From positions 1-62,151 of the forward strand of contig QBLT01000005.1 of the NCBI GenBank assembly GCA_003249105.1: a stretch of DNA of 62,151 bases, in the 5' to 3' direction. The translations under genes were made by a program, and so were the position numbers. Shown here one piece after another: positions 23,156 to 31,998 of the stretch. The number at the start of each line of letters is the position of its first letter. Position 1 is the stretch's first letter. Under the pieces are notes generated by a model. It saw only the letters and a list, made by a program, of their open reading frames with translations. It ran no database searches and was not told where the DNA came from. This DNA is from Leptolyngbya sp. GTDB lineage: Bacteria > Cyanobacteriota > Cyanobacteriia > Phormidesmidales > Phormidesmidaceae.

Positions 23156-23992
23156 ATGGCATCTCCTGTTGTTCTGATCACCGGCTGTTCATCAGGCATC
23201 GGTAAAGCTCTTTGCCAAGCATTCCATCGGCGGGGCTGTCGGGTGGTCGCGACGGCCAGGCGGTTAGAAGCTATGGATGACCTGAAGGCTCACACTGTCA
23301 TGACCCTGCCCCTAGACGTGACGGACTCGGTAGGCATCCAGCAAGTTATTGAAACCGTACTGGCCCAGGAAGGGCGCATCGACCTGCTGATCAACAATGC
23401 GGGCTTTGGGCAGTTTGGCCCGCTGATGGATCTCAGCCCAGCCCAGATCCAGGCCCAGTTTCAGACCAATGTGATGGCCCCCCTGGAACTGGTGCAGCAG
23501 GTGGCCCCGGTGATGAAGCGGCAGCGATCGGGCATCATCGTTAACATCGGCAGCATTTCAGGCGTGGTGACAACGCCCTTTGCCGGTGCTTACTGTGCAT
23601 CAAAGGCGGCGCTGCACTGCCTGTCCGAGGCACTGCGGATGGAGTTGGCCCCCTTTGGCATCCAGGTTGTGACGGTGCAGCCGGGTGCGATTCAGTCGAA
23701 CTTTGGCCACGCTGCGGAACAGGGGTTGGCGGGGGTGCTGTCACCGGAGTCATGGTATGTGCCGCTGGAGGCGAAGATTCGGGGCAGGGCGGTGCTGTCT
23801 CAGACTCAGGCCACACCAGCAGACGCGTTTGCGGAGCAGCTGGTGGCGGCGGTGCTGAGGCCACAGCCGCCGATGACGATTCGGTTGGGGAAAAAGAGCG
23901 GGTGGTTACCGTTGCTCAAGCAGCTGTTGCCGCCCAGGCTGATGGAGTTTTTGCTCAAACGACAGTTTGGGCTCACGCAAATTCAGCGATGA
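23156..23992 (+). CDS. Short-chain dehydrogenase/reductase
   Basis: A 278-residue classical SDR oxidoreductase. The cofactor motif VVLITGCSSGIGKAL (T-G-x3-G-I-G) is at residues 4-18, the NNAG motif in LLINNAGFGQFGP, and the catalytic Tyr-Lys in YCASKAALHCLSEALRMEL. ATARR after the first beta-alpha-beta unit suggests NADP(H). The substrate cannot be told from sequence. It is divergent from the MerR-like gene with about 70 bases between, and so could be under its control. Confidence 0.85.
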   Translation: MASPVVLITGCSSGIGKALCQAFHRRGCRVVATARRLEAMDDLKAHTVMTLPLDVTDSVGIQQVIETVLAQEGRIDLLINNAGFGQFGPLMDLSPAQIQAQFQTNVMAPLELVQQVAPVMKRQRSGIIVNIGSISGVVTTPFAGAYCASKAALHCLSEALRMELAPFGIQVVTVQPGAIQSNFGHAAEQGLAGVLSPESWYVPLEAKIRGRAVLSQTQATPADAFAEQLVAAVLRPQPPMTIRLGKKSGWLPLLKQLLPPRLMEFLLKRQFGLTQIQR

Positions 23993-24052
23993 AGAGGATA
24001 CGCCCCGCTGCTGCTTTAGCTCTCAAGATCGGTACCTGCTACCAAAAGCCGA

Positions 24053-24529
24053 TCAATCATTTGAGTGAAGCCGTTCGATATGGCACTCATAGCCCTCTCC
24101 GAGCGCCCTGCGCCAGCATTGCAGTACCCCTTCCGAGTCGTCTGTAAATTGCACGATCAGCAATTCAGTAACGGCTCGACGTCCAGGCATGCTGCCCTGA
24201 GGATGCGACCAATTCGCTCGCCTCAGTACCGCTTTGACTCGCGCTAAGGTTTCCCATCCACACTGGGGCGCAGGCGAAAAGCTCTCCCATACCTCAGAAA
24301 TTAGCGACACTGCATCCGGTGATAGAGTCTCTGGGCAAAGCGATTCCGGTAACCCAATCGCCGTGGTCAACTGCTCATCTGACCACCAGGCCCACCACTC
24401 TTCCCGGTGCAGCAACTGCACCTCCTCAGCCTGCCGAATCTCTGACCAGGGCGTCTGATCCAACGCCGCCAGTCGAATGGCCTCAGCCCAGGTCACCGCT
24501 ATATAGCGGCGCGTCATAAATCGAGCCAT
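24053..24529 (-). CDS. Hypothetical protein
   Basis: A 158-residue soluble protein rich in tryptophan (EEWWAWWSDEQLTTAIG; WESFSPAPQCGWETL). No motif or family is recognised. It ends in QCWRRALGEGYECHIERLHS. The composition and codon use are those of a real gene. It is convergent with the SDR gene. A palindrome at 24743-24761 lies upstream of its start and could be its operator. Confidence 0.6.
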   Translation of the reverse strand: MARFMTRRYIAVTWAEAIRLAALDQTPWSEIRQAEEVQLLHREEWWAWWSDEQLTTAIGLPESLCPETLSPDAVSLISEVWESFSPAPQCGWETLARVKAVLRRANWSHPQGSMPGRRAVTELLIVQFTDDSEGVLQCWRRALGEGYECHIERLHSND

Positions 24530-24815
24530 GATGCCCCTACCCCGCTACCGGCCCACCCACACCAACAGCAACGGGACAAGGAATATTCCCCATCGCCTTG
24601 CCCCCAAAGCGTCCACTCAAAAATCTCTTCATTCCAGCCCAGCGATCCTGAAAATAACGGTGGCCTGGTGATGTGAATTGCACCTGTCTGGGGGCAAACA
24701 GAGCATCACTGCGCTACGTGTGAAATGAGTAGCAAATGTCACCAGTACAATATATGTACTGAGCCGCCGCACTAAATCCGGAAGAAAAAGTAAAAGGGTG
24801 ACGAGGTTTACAAAA
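24530..24815. promoter_or_regulatory. Intergenic region with a perfect 19-bp palindrome
   Basis: The palindrome CAGTACA-ATATA-TGTACTG occupies 24743-24761 with perfect 7-base arms. It recalls a LexA-type box (AGTAC...GTACT), but the spacing between half-sites is seven bases, wider than the cyanobacterial LexA consensus known to me. It lies between the stop of the next gene (24816) and the start of the hypothetical gene at 24529. No other gene is seen here. Confidence 0.45.
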
Positions 24816-25235
24816 TTAACCCTGACGGCCTTCAATATCTGATTCCATCAGCGATACAGCTCGTTCATAAATCCTCAAACCCAGCAGCACCAAGCGCACC
24901 AGCATTTGATCGGGATTCCGCTGACTCGCCTCTGCTAACTCCACAATCCGTTCTGTTGGAATGTGTTCATTGAACAGAATCAAATTGGCCTCCAGTTCGT
25001 TAATTAACGGACGGCGGTGCTTTTGAGCACTCTCTCGCAGAGTTTGCCCCACGTCACTTGTGAGCAGAAGTTCCAAGATTTCCGCCAGAAAGGGCGATCG
25101 CTTTCGATTGCCTTCCACCGCACACTGTGCCTCAAGCGCCTCCAGCAGTTCCGCCGTCATGTAAAACGTAGGACGACATCCTACCTCTGAGGGATCTAAT
25201 GGCGATTTATCTTGGGGCACAGAGGACTTGACCAT
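24816..25235 (-). CDS. Putative ribbon-helix-helix-type plasmid regulator
   Basis: A 139-residue protein. Residues about 22-55 (RPTFYMTAELLEALEAQCAV, then NRKRSPFLAEILELLL) have the strand-helix-helix design of ribbon-helix-helix repressors. A long helical C-terminus follows. It is divergent from the conjugation operon with 543 bases of spacer holding several inverted repeats. A role in controlling that operon or in plasmid maintenance is a reasonable inference. Confidence 0.5.
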   Translation of the reverse strand: MVKSSVPQDKSPLDPSEVGCRPTFYMTAELLEALEAQCAVEGNRKRSPFLAEILELLLTSDVGQTLRESAQKHRRPLINELEANLILFNEHIPTERIVELAEASQRNPDQMLVRLVLLGLRIYERAVSLMESDIEGRQG

Positions 25236-25778
25236 AGGAGTGACAGGGATGAGACCAACTGCCGCTATCGTAGCCTCCCCAGTGAGTGACCGAAACGTTG
25301 GGATGTTGCAGCTTTACAGAAGCCTGAGGTTGACAGGTAGAAGCTTTCCTCCGCTTCACATCACCTTGACGTGGGGAATCTCATACTCTGCTTGACCATC
25401 ATTGCTGAAGTCTGACGTAGCCTCGTTGCACCTAGCCTACACAGTGGTGTGTCTTCAAGCGATGTAAAGCATGGCCGTCAGGAGACTTTAGACATTTTTG
25501 GACATATTTGGCTCCCTTTAGGCATAGCCAATTTCTGTTTGTAAACAAAATCCAAAAATCGCTTTACTTTTTAGAAGTACTACTCCATTATAAGCCGTAA
25601 CACTTTCAAGATGAAAGTACAACGAAGATTGAGTCGTCAATCTTGAGTTCCTGATAAAGTTCCGTGCTTGACCGACGGGTGGCGAGACCAACGATCTGCT
25701 ACCTGTGGCTGAAAATCGTCCTACTCAATCTGTTCAGGGAGCGATCTACCTACGTCCGCATCACTTGGAGTAGGAGAT
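25236..25778. promoter_or_regulatory. Leader and control region of the conjugation operon
   Basis: No gene is seen in these 543 bases. Three inverted repeats lie in the second half: TGTTT-GT-AAACA (about 25537-25548), ACTTTC-AAGAT-GAAAGT (25602-25618) and the perfect 8-bp hairpin AAGATTGA-GTCG-TCAATCTT (25625-25644). Two near-direct copies of GACATNTTTGG lie near 25490-25510. The first operon gene has an AGGAG ribosome site just before its ATG. The hairpins are not followed by T-runs, so operators or an origin are likelier than a terminator. Confidence 0.45.
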
Positions 25779-26213
25779 ATGAATCTTATATCTAACCGCC
25801 TGGGGCCTCTTGTGCCTCAGTTCTTTCAGCGTAGCTTGTTGCAGCTTGGGAAAAGCTTAACCCACTTCAAATTCCGTGGTCTTAGCGGCTGGATGCTGCT
25901 GGGCATCGCTACGGGCATCCTGCTATTTATCAGTATCACCAGCCACGCCAACCCGGCTATGGCTCAGCTCTTCGACACCGTCGAAGGCGAGGCTCAGAGC
26001 ATCTTCGGCCAGTACCTGGATGGCGACATCATTACGTTCATGTTTGGAATGCTGCGCCTGGTGGTGTGGGTCTCAGCTGTAGGTTTTGTGTTCTTTGCTG
26101 TCTACCAGGCCCAGCGGGGCGAACAGTGGCAACCGCTGGTGCAAAACGCCTTCATCATCATTGCCGCCGTCGTCATTGTCGAAGGCTTGAGTCGCTTGTT
26201 CTTCGGAGCCTGA
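25779..26213 (+). CDS. VirB2/TrbC-like pilin candidate
   Basis: A 144-residue membrane protein. A long N-terminal leader ends with a hydrophobic segment and a cleavage-like site (GWMLLGIATGILLFISITSH, then ANPAMAQ). Two further hydrophobic segments follow, FMFGMLRLVVWVSAVGFVFFA and AFIIIAAVVIVEGLSRLFF. This is the layout of the pilin subunit of conjugative type IV secretion. It is the first gene of the operon and is followed after one base by the VirB3-like gene. Sequence identity to known pilins is low, as is usual. Confidence 0.6.
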   Translation: MNLISNRLGPLVPQFFQRSLLQLGKSLTHFKFRGLSGWMLLGIATGILLFISITSHANPAMAQLFDTVEGEAQSIFGQYLDGDIITFMFGMLRLVVWVSAVGFVFFAVYQAQRGEQWQPLVQNAFIIIAAVVIVEGLSRLFFGA

Positions 26214-26214
26214 G

Positions 26215-26523
26215 ATGAGCGACGACTCGCGCCTGTACTGCCCGGTTAACCCGAGCTTGGGCCGTCAGCCCTCGCTTGGCCCCATCCCGGCTAACCTGCT
26301 GGCCCCCTCGGGCGGCATCTTCGTCGGCTTCTACATTTTGATTGAAGTCGTACTCGGCCTGGGGTTTGTCCTATTTCTGCTGCTCAGTACCTGGGGCATT
26401 TCCACCTGGTGGGTGGTGGTCGGCGAAAAGACCTGGCTTTTTACCCACAAGTTTGTGCCCGTGCCCGATTGGAAACGGGGCCATGTGCCCTATCAGCGTC
26501 ATTTACCCAACCACTATGAGTAA
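26215..26523 (+). CDS. VirB3-like inner-membrane protein
   Basis: A 102-residue protein with a hydrophobic hairpin (GGIFVGFYILIEVVLGLGFV to LFLLLSTWGISTWWVVVG) and a short cytoplasmic tail ending HVPYQRHLPNHYE. Position between the pilin candidate and the VirB4 ATPase, size and topology fit VirB3/TraL. Its stop codon overlaps the VirB4 start (ATGAGTAA), indicating coupled translation. Confidence 0.6.
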   Translation: MSDDSRLYCPVNPSLGRQPSLGPIPANLLAPSGGIFVGFYILIEVVLGLGFVLFLLLSTWGISTWWVVVGEKTWLFTHKFVPVPDWKRGHVPYQRHLPNHYE

Positions 26524-29332
26524 ACCAAGGCTTGGAACGCAACGCTACCGCTTTCGCCCCTTTGAAGATGAATCACACCTGGAATGTCTCTGCCGCTTGA
26601 ACCTGCGGGGGCGCAATGTTGGGGCTTACCTACTCAAGCACCAGCGGCAGTACAGTCTGGTGTTTGGCTTTCGCAGCCGGGGTATCCACACCCAACTGCA
26701 ACCGGGGCAGGCGGAACCGACGCTAAAACGACTTGAAGATGGGTTGAAGGGATTTCGACCGGGCGATCGGCTGCGGATTCATTGGCGATCGTTTGCTGAT
26801 GACAAGGATCGTCAGCAGTCCCTCGAAACTCTAATTCAGACCACCTCTACCCTGGAAAGCCAGTTTCTCTTGCTGGCCCAGCAACGCGCCACCCGCGACC
26901 TCACCACCGAAAAACAGCGCCAGCCCAAACAGCTCTACCTCTTAGCCACCTATCCCCTTGGGTCGGGGCAAGCGCAAAGCGCCGATCACGTCGAAAAGCT
27001 GCTGGCGTGGGTCGTCGCCCAGTACGACACCGTCAAAGGGTTGAAGGAGCAGAACCAGCAGCAGTCCTACGTGCAGCTTCTGACTCAGGGCTTCACCGAC
27101 GGGTACCTGCATTGGGAGCAGCAGCTCAATGCCCGCATGGGTCTTCAGGTTACCCCGATGGGAACCGAAGATCTGTGGCAGTACCTCTGGACTCAGTTCA
27201 ACACGACAACAACACCCCCCATTCCACAATGCCTGGAGCTAAGTGATGCTGACGGCGACCCCAAGCTTAGCGAGCTGATCCACGATTCGCTGCACGCCAC
27301 GTCTCGCCTAATTCGCGGGGAGAACGGGCAACCGAGCCATCCCAAAGCCGACCGTCAGTGGGTGCAGGTGAAAGGCAAGTTCGTCGGGGCCGTAGTGCTG
27401 GAATCGAAGCCCGCCGGGTTCACGACGCCTGAACATCAGCTTTACTACCTATGGCAAGCCCTGGCTCAATTCCCCGATTGCGAATGCGTTTGCGAACTCG
27501 CCGCCGCAGATCGCATGATGACCCGCGTCACCCTGCAACGGCTGACCAAACAGAGTGTTACCGCCACCTTCCGCGCCAACCTGCTGCGGGATGTGGATGT
27601 CGCCTCCCAGATGCGGATGAAGCAGGGGGTCGAAGCTCAAGAACGGATCTACGAGGGAGCGTTACCCATCTGGGTCAGTGGTCTGGTGCTGCTGCATCGT
27701 GAGAGTCCTGAATCGCTAGCCGAGGCCTGCCAAAAACTGACCAACGCTTTCCACCAGGGCGACTTCATCCGGGAAACCGAGATTGCCTGGCAGCTGTGGC
27801 TCAGGTCACTGCCGATTGTGGGAGATCGCCTGATTGACGATGGCCGCAGGCAGATGTACCTGACTAACGAAGCTCCAGGGCTAATGCCGGTGGCTTGTCC
27901 CCGCACCATCGACAACCGGGGCATCGAGCTGATCACCCGCGACGGCCAGATGCCGGTTTACCTGGACTTTGTGAATCAACACCGGGGGATGCTGATTTTT
28001 GGCGAAACCCGTAGCGGCAAGTCGGTGCTGGCAGCGGAGATTTTTGTGTGGGCGATCGCCAACGGCATGAACGTCATCTCCCTCGACTACCCTAAACCCG
28101 ACGGCACCACCACCTACACCGACCTGGTGAAGTTCTTTGGCGACCAGGGAGCCTACTTCGACATTGGCTCTGAGAGCAACAACCTCTTCCAGATCCCTGA
28201 CCTGCGCAATCTGCCGGACAACCAGCGACAAGAACGTCTGGACGACTACAAAGAGTTCCTGGTCAAAGCCCTCGACACCATGGTGATGGGCACTGAGACC
28301 GATAACCAATTGGGCAAGCGGGTTCACACCGTGCTTTGGCAAGCGTTGTCCACGTTCTTCGAGACCCCCCAAATTCTGGCTCGCTATGACGCGGCGTTTG
28401 AGTCGGGATTCGGCAGTCCGGAGTGGCAGCAGATGCCGACCCTGGCCGATTTTGTCGAGACGGTGATTCATTTAGATCTGGAAGTGGAATCCGCTCTACT
28501 CAACGAAGCGATCGCCACCATCCTGCTGGAGCTGCGGGGCTGGCTCTCCAGTCGGGTCGGTAAAGCCATCTCCCAACCCTCCACCATTCGCACCGATGCC
28601 CGACTCACCGTCTTTGCTCTCCGCAACGTCGGTGACAACATCGAAGCGGCGGTGCTGGCGCTCTCCGCGCAATCCATGGCCTTTCGCCGAGCGCTGGAAG
28701 TCTCCGACTCCCTGCTGGCCATCGATGAGAGCCCGATTCTGTTCAAGTACAACGGCATCGCCCAGATCATCGGCCAGGTCTGTGCCAACGGGGCGAAATC
28801 CGGCATTCGCCCCCTGATCATCGGCCAAGACCCCGACACCATTGCCCAATCCGTCGCTGGGTCGCAAATCCTCCAAAACCTCAACACTCGCCTGGTCGGA
28901 GCCATCCAGCCCAACGCCCTGCCGTCCTATCAGCGGCTCTTCGGCTACGACCCCAGCCTCTTGAGACCCAACACCGAAGAATCCTTCCGTATCAGCCCCG
29001 GTCGGCTCTACTCCCACTGGCTGCTCGATGCCGATGCCCGGCTTACCCCCTGCGCCCACTACCCTTCTCCAGAACTGCTGGGGGCGGTGGCCAATAACCC
29101 CAAAGAACAGCGAGCCCGCCAGCGGGTGTTAGCCCAGCATCCCAACAAGTTCGCCGGGTATGCCGCCTTCGCCAAAGCCTACGTCCAGGCGCTGCGCAGT
29201 GGCCATTCCCTCGACACCATTGCGCCCGCTAAGCCCGAATTTGAACTCATTCGTCCTGTCTCTGAACTGACGCAAACGATTCCCACCAACGGCCATCAGC
29301 CGCAATCTGTAACCCCTCGGAGGTCATCATGA
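26516..29332 (+). CDS. virB4: VirB4/TraC-type conjugation ATPase
   Basis: A 938-residue cytoplasmic ATPase that energises assembly of the conjugation channel. Walker A is MLIFGETRSGKSVLAAEIF (residues about 491-509), and the Walker B region includes LLAIDESPILFKYNG. The N-terminal 480 residues form the usual poorly conserved membrane-docking part. The frame is open further upstream, but the ATG at 26516, overlapping the VirB3-like stop, is the natural start: SKPRLGTQRYRFRPFEDE. The end overlaps the next gene by four bases. Confidence 0.9.
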   Translation: MSKPRLGTQRYRFRPFEDESHLECLCRLNLRGRNVGAYLLKHQRQYSLVFGFRSRGIHTQLQPGQAEPTLKRLEDGLKGFRPGDRLRIHWRSFADDKDRQQSLETLIQTTSTLESQFLLLAQQRATRDLTTEKQRQPKQLYLLATYPLGSGQAQSADHVEKLLAWVVAQYDTVKGLKEQNQQQSYVQLLTQGFTDGYLHWEQQLNARMGLQVTPMGTEDLWQYLWTQFNTTTTPPIPQCLELSDADGDPKLSELIHDSLHATSRLIRGENGQPSHPKADRQWVQVKGKFVGAVVLESKPAGFTTPEHQLYYLWQALAQFPDCECVCELAAADRMMTRVTLQRLTKQSVTATFRANLLRDVDVASQMRMKQGVEAQERIYEGALPIWVSGLVLLHRESPESLAEACQKLTNAFHQGDFIRETEIAWQLWLRSLPIVGDRLIDDGRRQMYLTNEAPGLMPVACPRTIDNRGIELITRDGQMPVYLDFVNQHRGMLIFGETRSGKSVLAAEIFVWAIANGMNVISLDYPKPDGTTTYTDLVKFFGDQGAYFDIGSESNNLFQIPDLRNLPDNQRQERLDDYKEFLVKALDTMVMGTETDNQLGKRVHTVLWQALSTFFETPQILARYDAAFESGFGSPEWQQMPTLADFVETVIHLDLEVESALLNEAIATILLELRGWLSSRVGKAISQPSTIRTDARLTVFALRNVGDNIEAAVLALSAQSMAFRRALEVSDSLLAIDESPILFKYNGIAQIIGQVCANGAKSGIRPLIIGQDPDTIAQSVAGSQILQNLNTRLVGAIQPNALPSYQRLFGYDPSLLRPNTEESFRISPGRLYSHWLLDADARLTPCAHYPSPELLGAVANNPKEQRARQRVLAQHPNKFAGYAAFAKAYVQALRSGHSLDTIAPAKPEFELIRPVSELTQTIPTNGHQPQSVTPRRSS

Positions 29333-30132
29333 CGACTAAACGCCAACACATCCGCTATCGCCTTATACTCGGCACCAGTCTCAGTCTGGGCCTACTTGGC
29401 ATTGGCACCGCTCGTGCTTCCCTCCAGCCCGGCGGCTGGGGCCAGCAGTGGCAAGACTGGGCGATAGAAAACTTGTCTAATCCTTTAGAAGACATCCTGG
29501 CCCAAATCGAGGAAACGACAGCCCTGGCCGAAGAAACGTTGCAGTCCGTTCTGGGCGACCAGTGGGAAGCTCTGAAAACAGCCTTGGGCAGCAACCTGCC
29601 TGACCCGCACCGGGTACGAATGGAAGACGCTGTCCCTATTGAGAGCATTTTGGGCACTGATCCAACCACTCAACAACGCGAACTCGCCAACCGTTACGAC
29701 CAGGAGGTGGCCCGCTCGATGGCGTCTCCCTGGTTGGGCGACCAGGGCCAGACCCGACTCTCGACCCAGGCCGAGCAAACATCCGCATTACTGGAAGATA
29801 GTCAGGCCCGCACCCAGCAGGTGCAATCCATGGCCGAAGACGCTCAGGGTATGAACGTCACCCAGGACGTGATGAAGCAAAACGCCCAAATTCAGGCGTC
29901 AGTTGCAGCCCTGCTCCATGAACAGACTCAACTCACCGCTGAAAACAACACCACACTGACACAGCTCCACCAGCTTCAGGGGATGTTGACTCAGCTGGCT
30001 GCTAACACCAGCGAAGGTATCGACGAAACCAATCGCCGCGAGCGGGTAGAGCGCCAGATTTCTATCTCCGGCTCCGCCCAGGCTCCGATCTATATCCCCG
30101 GTGCCCTGGGTACCAGTTCTTCCGGAAACTAA
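29329..30132 (+). CDS. VirB5/TrbJ-like periplasmic protein
   Basis: A 267-residue exported protein. The signal is LILGTSLSLGLLGIGTARAS. The mature part is almost wholly helical with coiled-coil character (LAQIEETTALAEETLQSVLG; TQLHQLQGMLTQLAANTSEG). This matches the minor pilus protein VirB5/TrbJ in size, location and order before the VirB6-like gene. Assignment rests mainly on context. It overlaps virB4 by ATGA. Confidence 0.5.
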   Translation: MTTKRQHIRYRLILGTSLSLGLLGIGTARASLQPGGWGQQWQDWAIENLSNPLEDILAQIEETTALAEETLQSVLGDQWEALKTALGSNLPDPHRVRMEDAVPIESILGTDPTTQQRELANRYDQEVARSMASPWLGDQGQTRLSTQAEQTSALLEDSQARTQQVQSMAEDAQGMNVTQDVMKQNAQIQASVAALLHEQTQLTAENNTTLTQLHQLQGMLTQLAANTSEGIDETNRRERVERQISISGSAQAPIYIPGALGTSSSGN

Positions 30133-30138
30133 CGAGCC

Positions 30139-31257
30139 ATGCTTAACGCTCTCCTACCATCAAGCATCCTCCCCGCAGCCCAGGTCACAGGCGGAGTCGG
30201 CATCATCGACGACAGCGTGCAGCAGCTAGAAGCCGTGCAACAGGCCTGGGATGCCCGCTGGCAAGACATCTTCGCTTCCTCAAGTGGGCTGTATCTGGGC
30301 ATCAACCAGTTTGCCTCCATCATTCTAGTCGGTGCCTTCCTTTTCTTTGCCGTGGGCTGGGTGAAAGAGGCCATCGAGCGGGGCATTGTTCCAGCCTTGC
30401 CCAACGTGCTCTGGGTGCTGACCATTGCCGTGCTGCTCTTTAACAATGGAGCCCTGCTAGGCTCTGCCACCCTCGGCATCCGCAACCTGATCAACGCCCA
30501 AACCCAGACGGTGCTTCAGGTGCAGGTAGGCGAGGTGTCAATGCTAGAAGCCCTCAATGATGTCATTCTGTCCCAGCAGGCCAAAGCCGTCATTCAACAA
30601 GAGTACGCCGCCTGTGATGCCCAGACCGGGCAAGCCCAGGTGGACTGCTTTATCCGGGCCGGAGAACGTGCCCAGCAACGGCTGGAGCAGGAGTATCGCG
30701 CCCGAGGCTTTTGGAGCGCTGGCCTGCAACGGCTTTGGAGTCGAGTGCAGCAGATTAGCCAGCAGGTCGAGCAGGTCTACCAGTCCGGCGAAGCGCCTGT
30801 CGGGGGCAATCCCCTGGCGGACATCCTGGTGGGAACCGTGCTGCAAACCAGCAGTCAGGCCCTGGCAGAGCAGTTTCTCAAGGGCTGGCAGTGGGCCTTT
30901 GCCAACCTGCTGGAAATGGCGATGCTGCTGACCGGGCTAATTGGCCCGATTGCGGTCGCAGGTTCCGTTGTACCGCTCCAGGGTCGCCCACTGTGGTCGT
31001 GGCTGGTGGGCTTTTTCAGCCTGGGGATGGCCAAGTTTTCCTACAACGTCATTGTCGGTCTGGCGGCAACGGTAGTCGTCGCTGCCGAGGCCCAAACCTC
31101 CAGCGACTTTGGTTTTCTGCTGCTGATCTCTATCCTGGCTCCGGTGCTGGCTCTGGCTATTGCAGGTGGTGCAGGGATGGCCGTCTTTCGTGGCGTGTCT
31201 GGTGGGGTGACCCGGCTAATTGCGGTCGGCACCTCTGCAATTCCCATTCCGAGGTAA
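30139..31257 (+). CDS. VirB6/TrbL-like polytopic membrane protein
   Basis: A 372-residue protein with several membrane segments (ASIILVGAFLFFAVGWV; VLWVLTIAVLLFNNGALLG; LLEMAMLLTGLIGPIAVAGS; GFLLLISILAPVLALAIAGG). A large soluble loop with helical repeats of Gln/Arg lies in the middle. VirB6/TrbL forms the inner-membrane channel of type IV secretion. Gene order (after the VirB5-like gene, before a VirB8-like gene) supports this. Confidence 0.65.
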   Translation: MLNALLPSSILPAAQVTGGVGIIDDSVQQLEAVQQAWDARWQDIFASSSGLYLGINQFASIILVGAFLFFAVGWVKEAIERGIVPALPNVLWVLTIAVLLFNNGALLGSATLGIRNLINAQTQTVLQVQVGEVSMLEALNDVILSQQAKAVIQQEYAACDAQTGQAQVDCFIRAGERAQQRLEQEYRARGFWSAGLQRLWSRVQQISQQVEQVYQSGEAPVGGNPLADILVGTVLQTSSQALAEQFLKGWQWAFANLLEMAMLLTGLIGPIAVAGSVVPLQGRPLWSWLVGFFSLGMAKFSYNVIVGLAATVVVAAEAQTSSDFGFLLLISILAPVLALAIAGGAGMAVFRGVSGGVTRLIAVGTSAIPIPR

Positions 31258-31260
31258 GCG

Positions 31261-31998
31261 ATGGAACTACTTGAACTCAACCGTAAGGTGAAACGGCCTC
31301 GTATCCATTCCAGCGACATTCTGCCCCTGGCTTTTGCGGGGCTGTCGGTGGGGGTACTGGTCTTCGCGTTGTCCCTGCTGTGGCTGGCGGTATCTGTGTC
31401 GCGGCTGGCCAACCAGAAGCCGCCGACTTTGGTACAGCAGGTGGATGGTCGCGCCTTCTCCGTCCGCCCTGCCGACTACCGTCACCGGGAACCCGAGGTG
31501 ATCCGCCAGGTGGTCTCAACCTGGGCGGTGATGACCTTTACCTGGGGCAAGCTGCCGGGGGAGGGGGAGAAAGCTGTTGATGAAGGGGTTAAAGTTGCCG
31601 GGCGCGATCGGGTCTCAAAAGCGGCCTGGGAAGCCTCATTTCTGCTCGCCCCTGACTTCCGCGATGCCTTCTTACAAACCCTGGCCACTGAAGTGATTCC
31701 CGAGGGCGTCTTTGACGGGCAGGTCTCAGCGGTCTTGATTCCCCAACACATCTCACCACCCCAGGCAATTGGCGAAGGTCGCTGGCAGGTGGATCTGGTG
31801 GCGACCCGAGTGGTGTTTGAAGCCAGCAACCCGGCGGGGACAACTTTGACCTTCAACCGACGCATCACGGTAAGAGCTGTTGAACCTATGGGCGAACCGC
31901 TGATTCCCGATGCGTCAGAGTACCAGGCGGTGGCCTACCGCCTGTTGGAGAGCGGGGTGCAGATTGAAGCGATTCAACCAGAGGACGTGAGCCGATGA
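31261..31998 (+). CDS. VirB8/TraE-like single-pass protein
   Basis: A 245-residue protein with one N-terminal membrane segment (LAFAGLSVGVLVFALSLLWLAV) and a periplasmic domain of alternating helix and strand. The strands WQVDLVATRVVFE and LTFNRRITVRAVEP close the fold. The layout is that of VirB8, the assembly hub between VirB6 and VirB10. Its stop overlaps the VirB10-like start by four bases. Confidence 0.55.
   Translation: MELLELNRKVKRPRIHSSDILPLAFAGLSVGVLVFALSLLWLAVSVSRLANQKPPTLVQQVDGRAFSVRPADYRHREPEVIRQVVSTWAVMTFTWGKLPGEGEKAVDEGVKVAGRDRVSKAAWEASFLLAPDFRDAFLQTLATEVIPEGVFDGQVSAVLIPQHISPPQAIGEGRWQVDLVATRVVFEASNPAGTTLTFNRRITVRAVEPMGEPLIPDASEYQAVAYRLLESGVQIEAIQPEDVSR

Noticed and set aside
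28468..29059. Minus-strand frames of 148 and 187 codons within virB4
   Set aside because: Shadow frames opposite a VirB4 ATPase with intact motifs.
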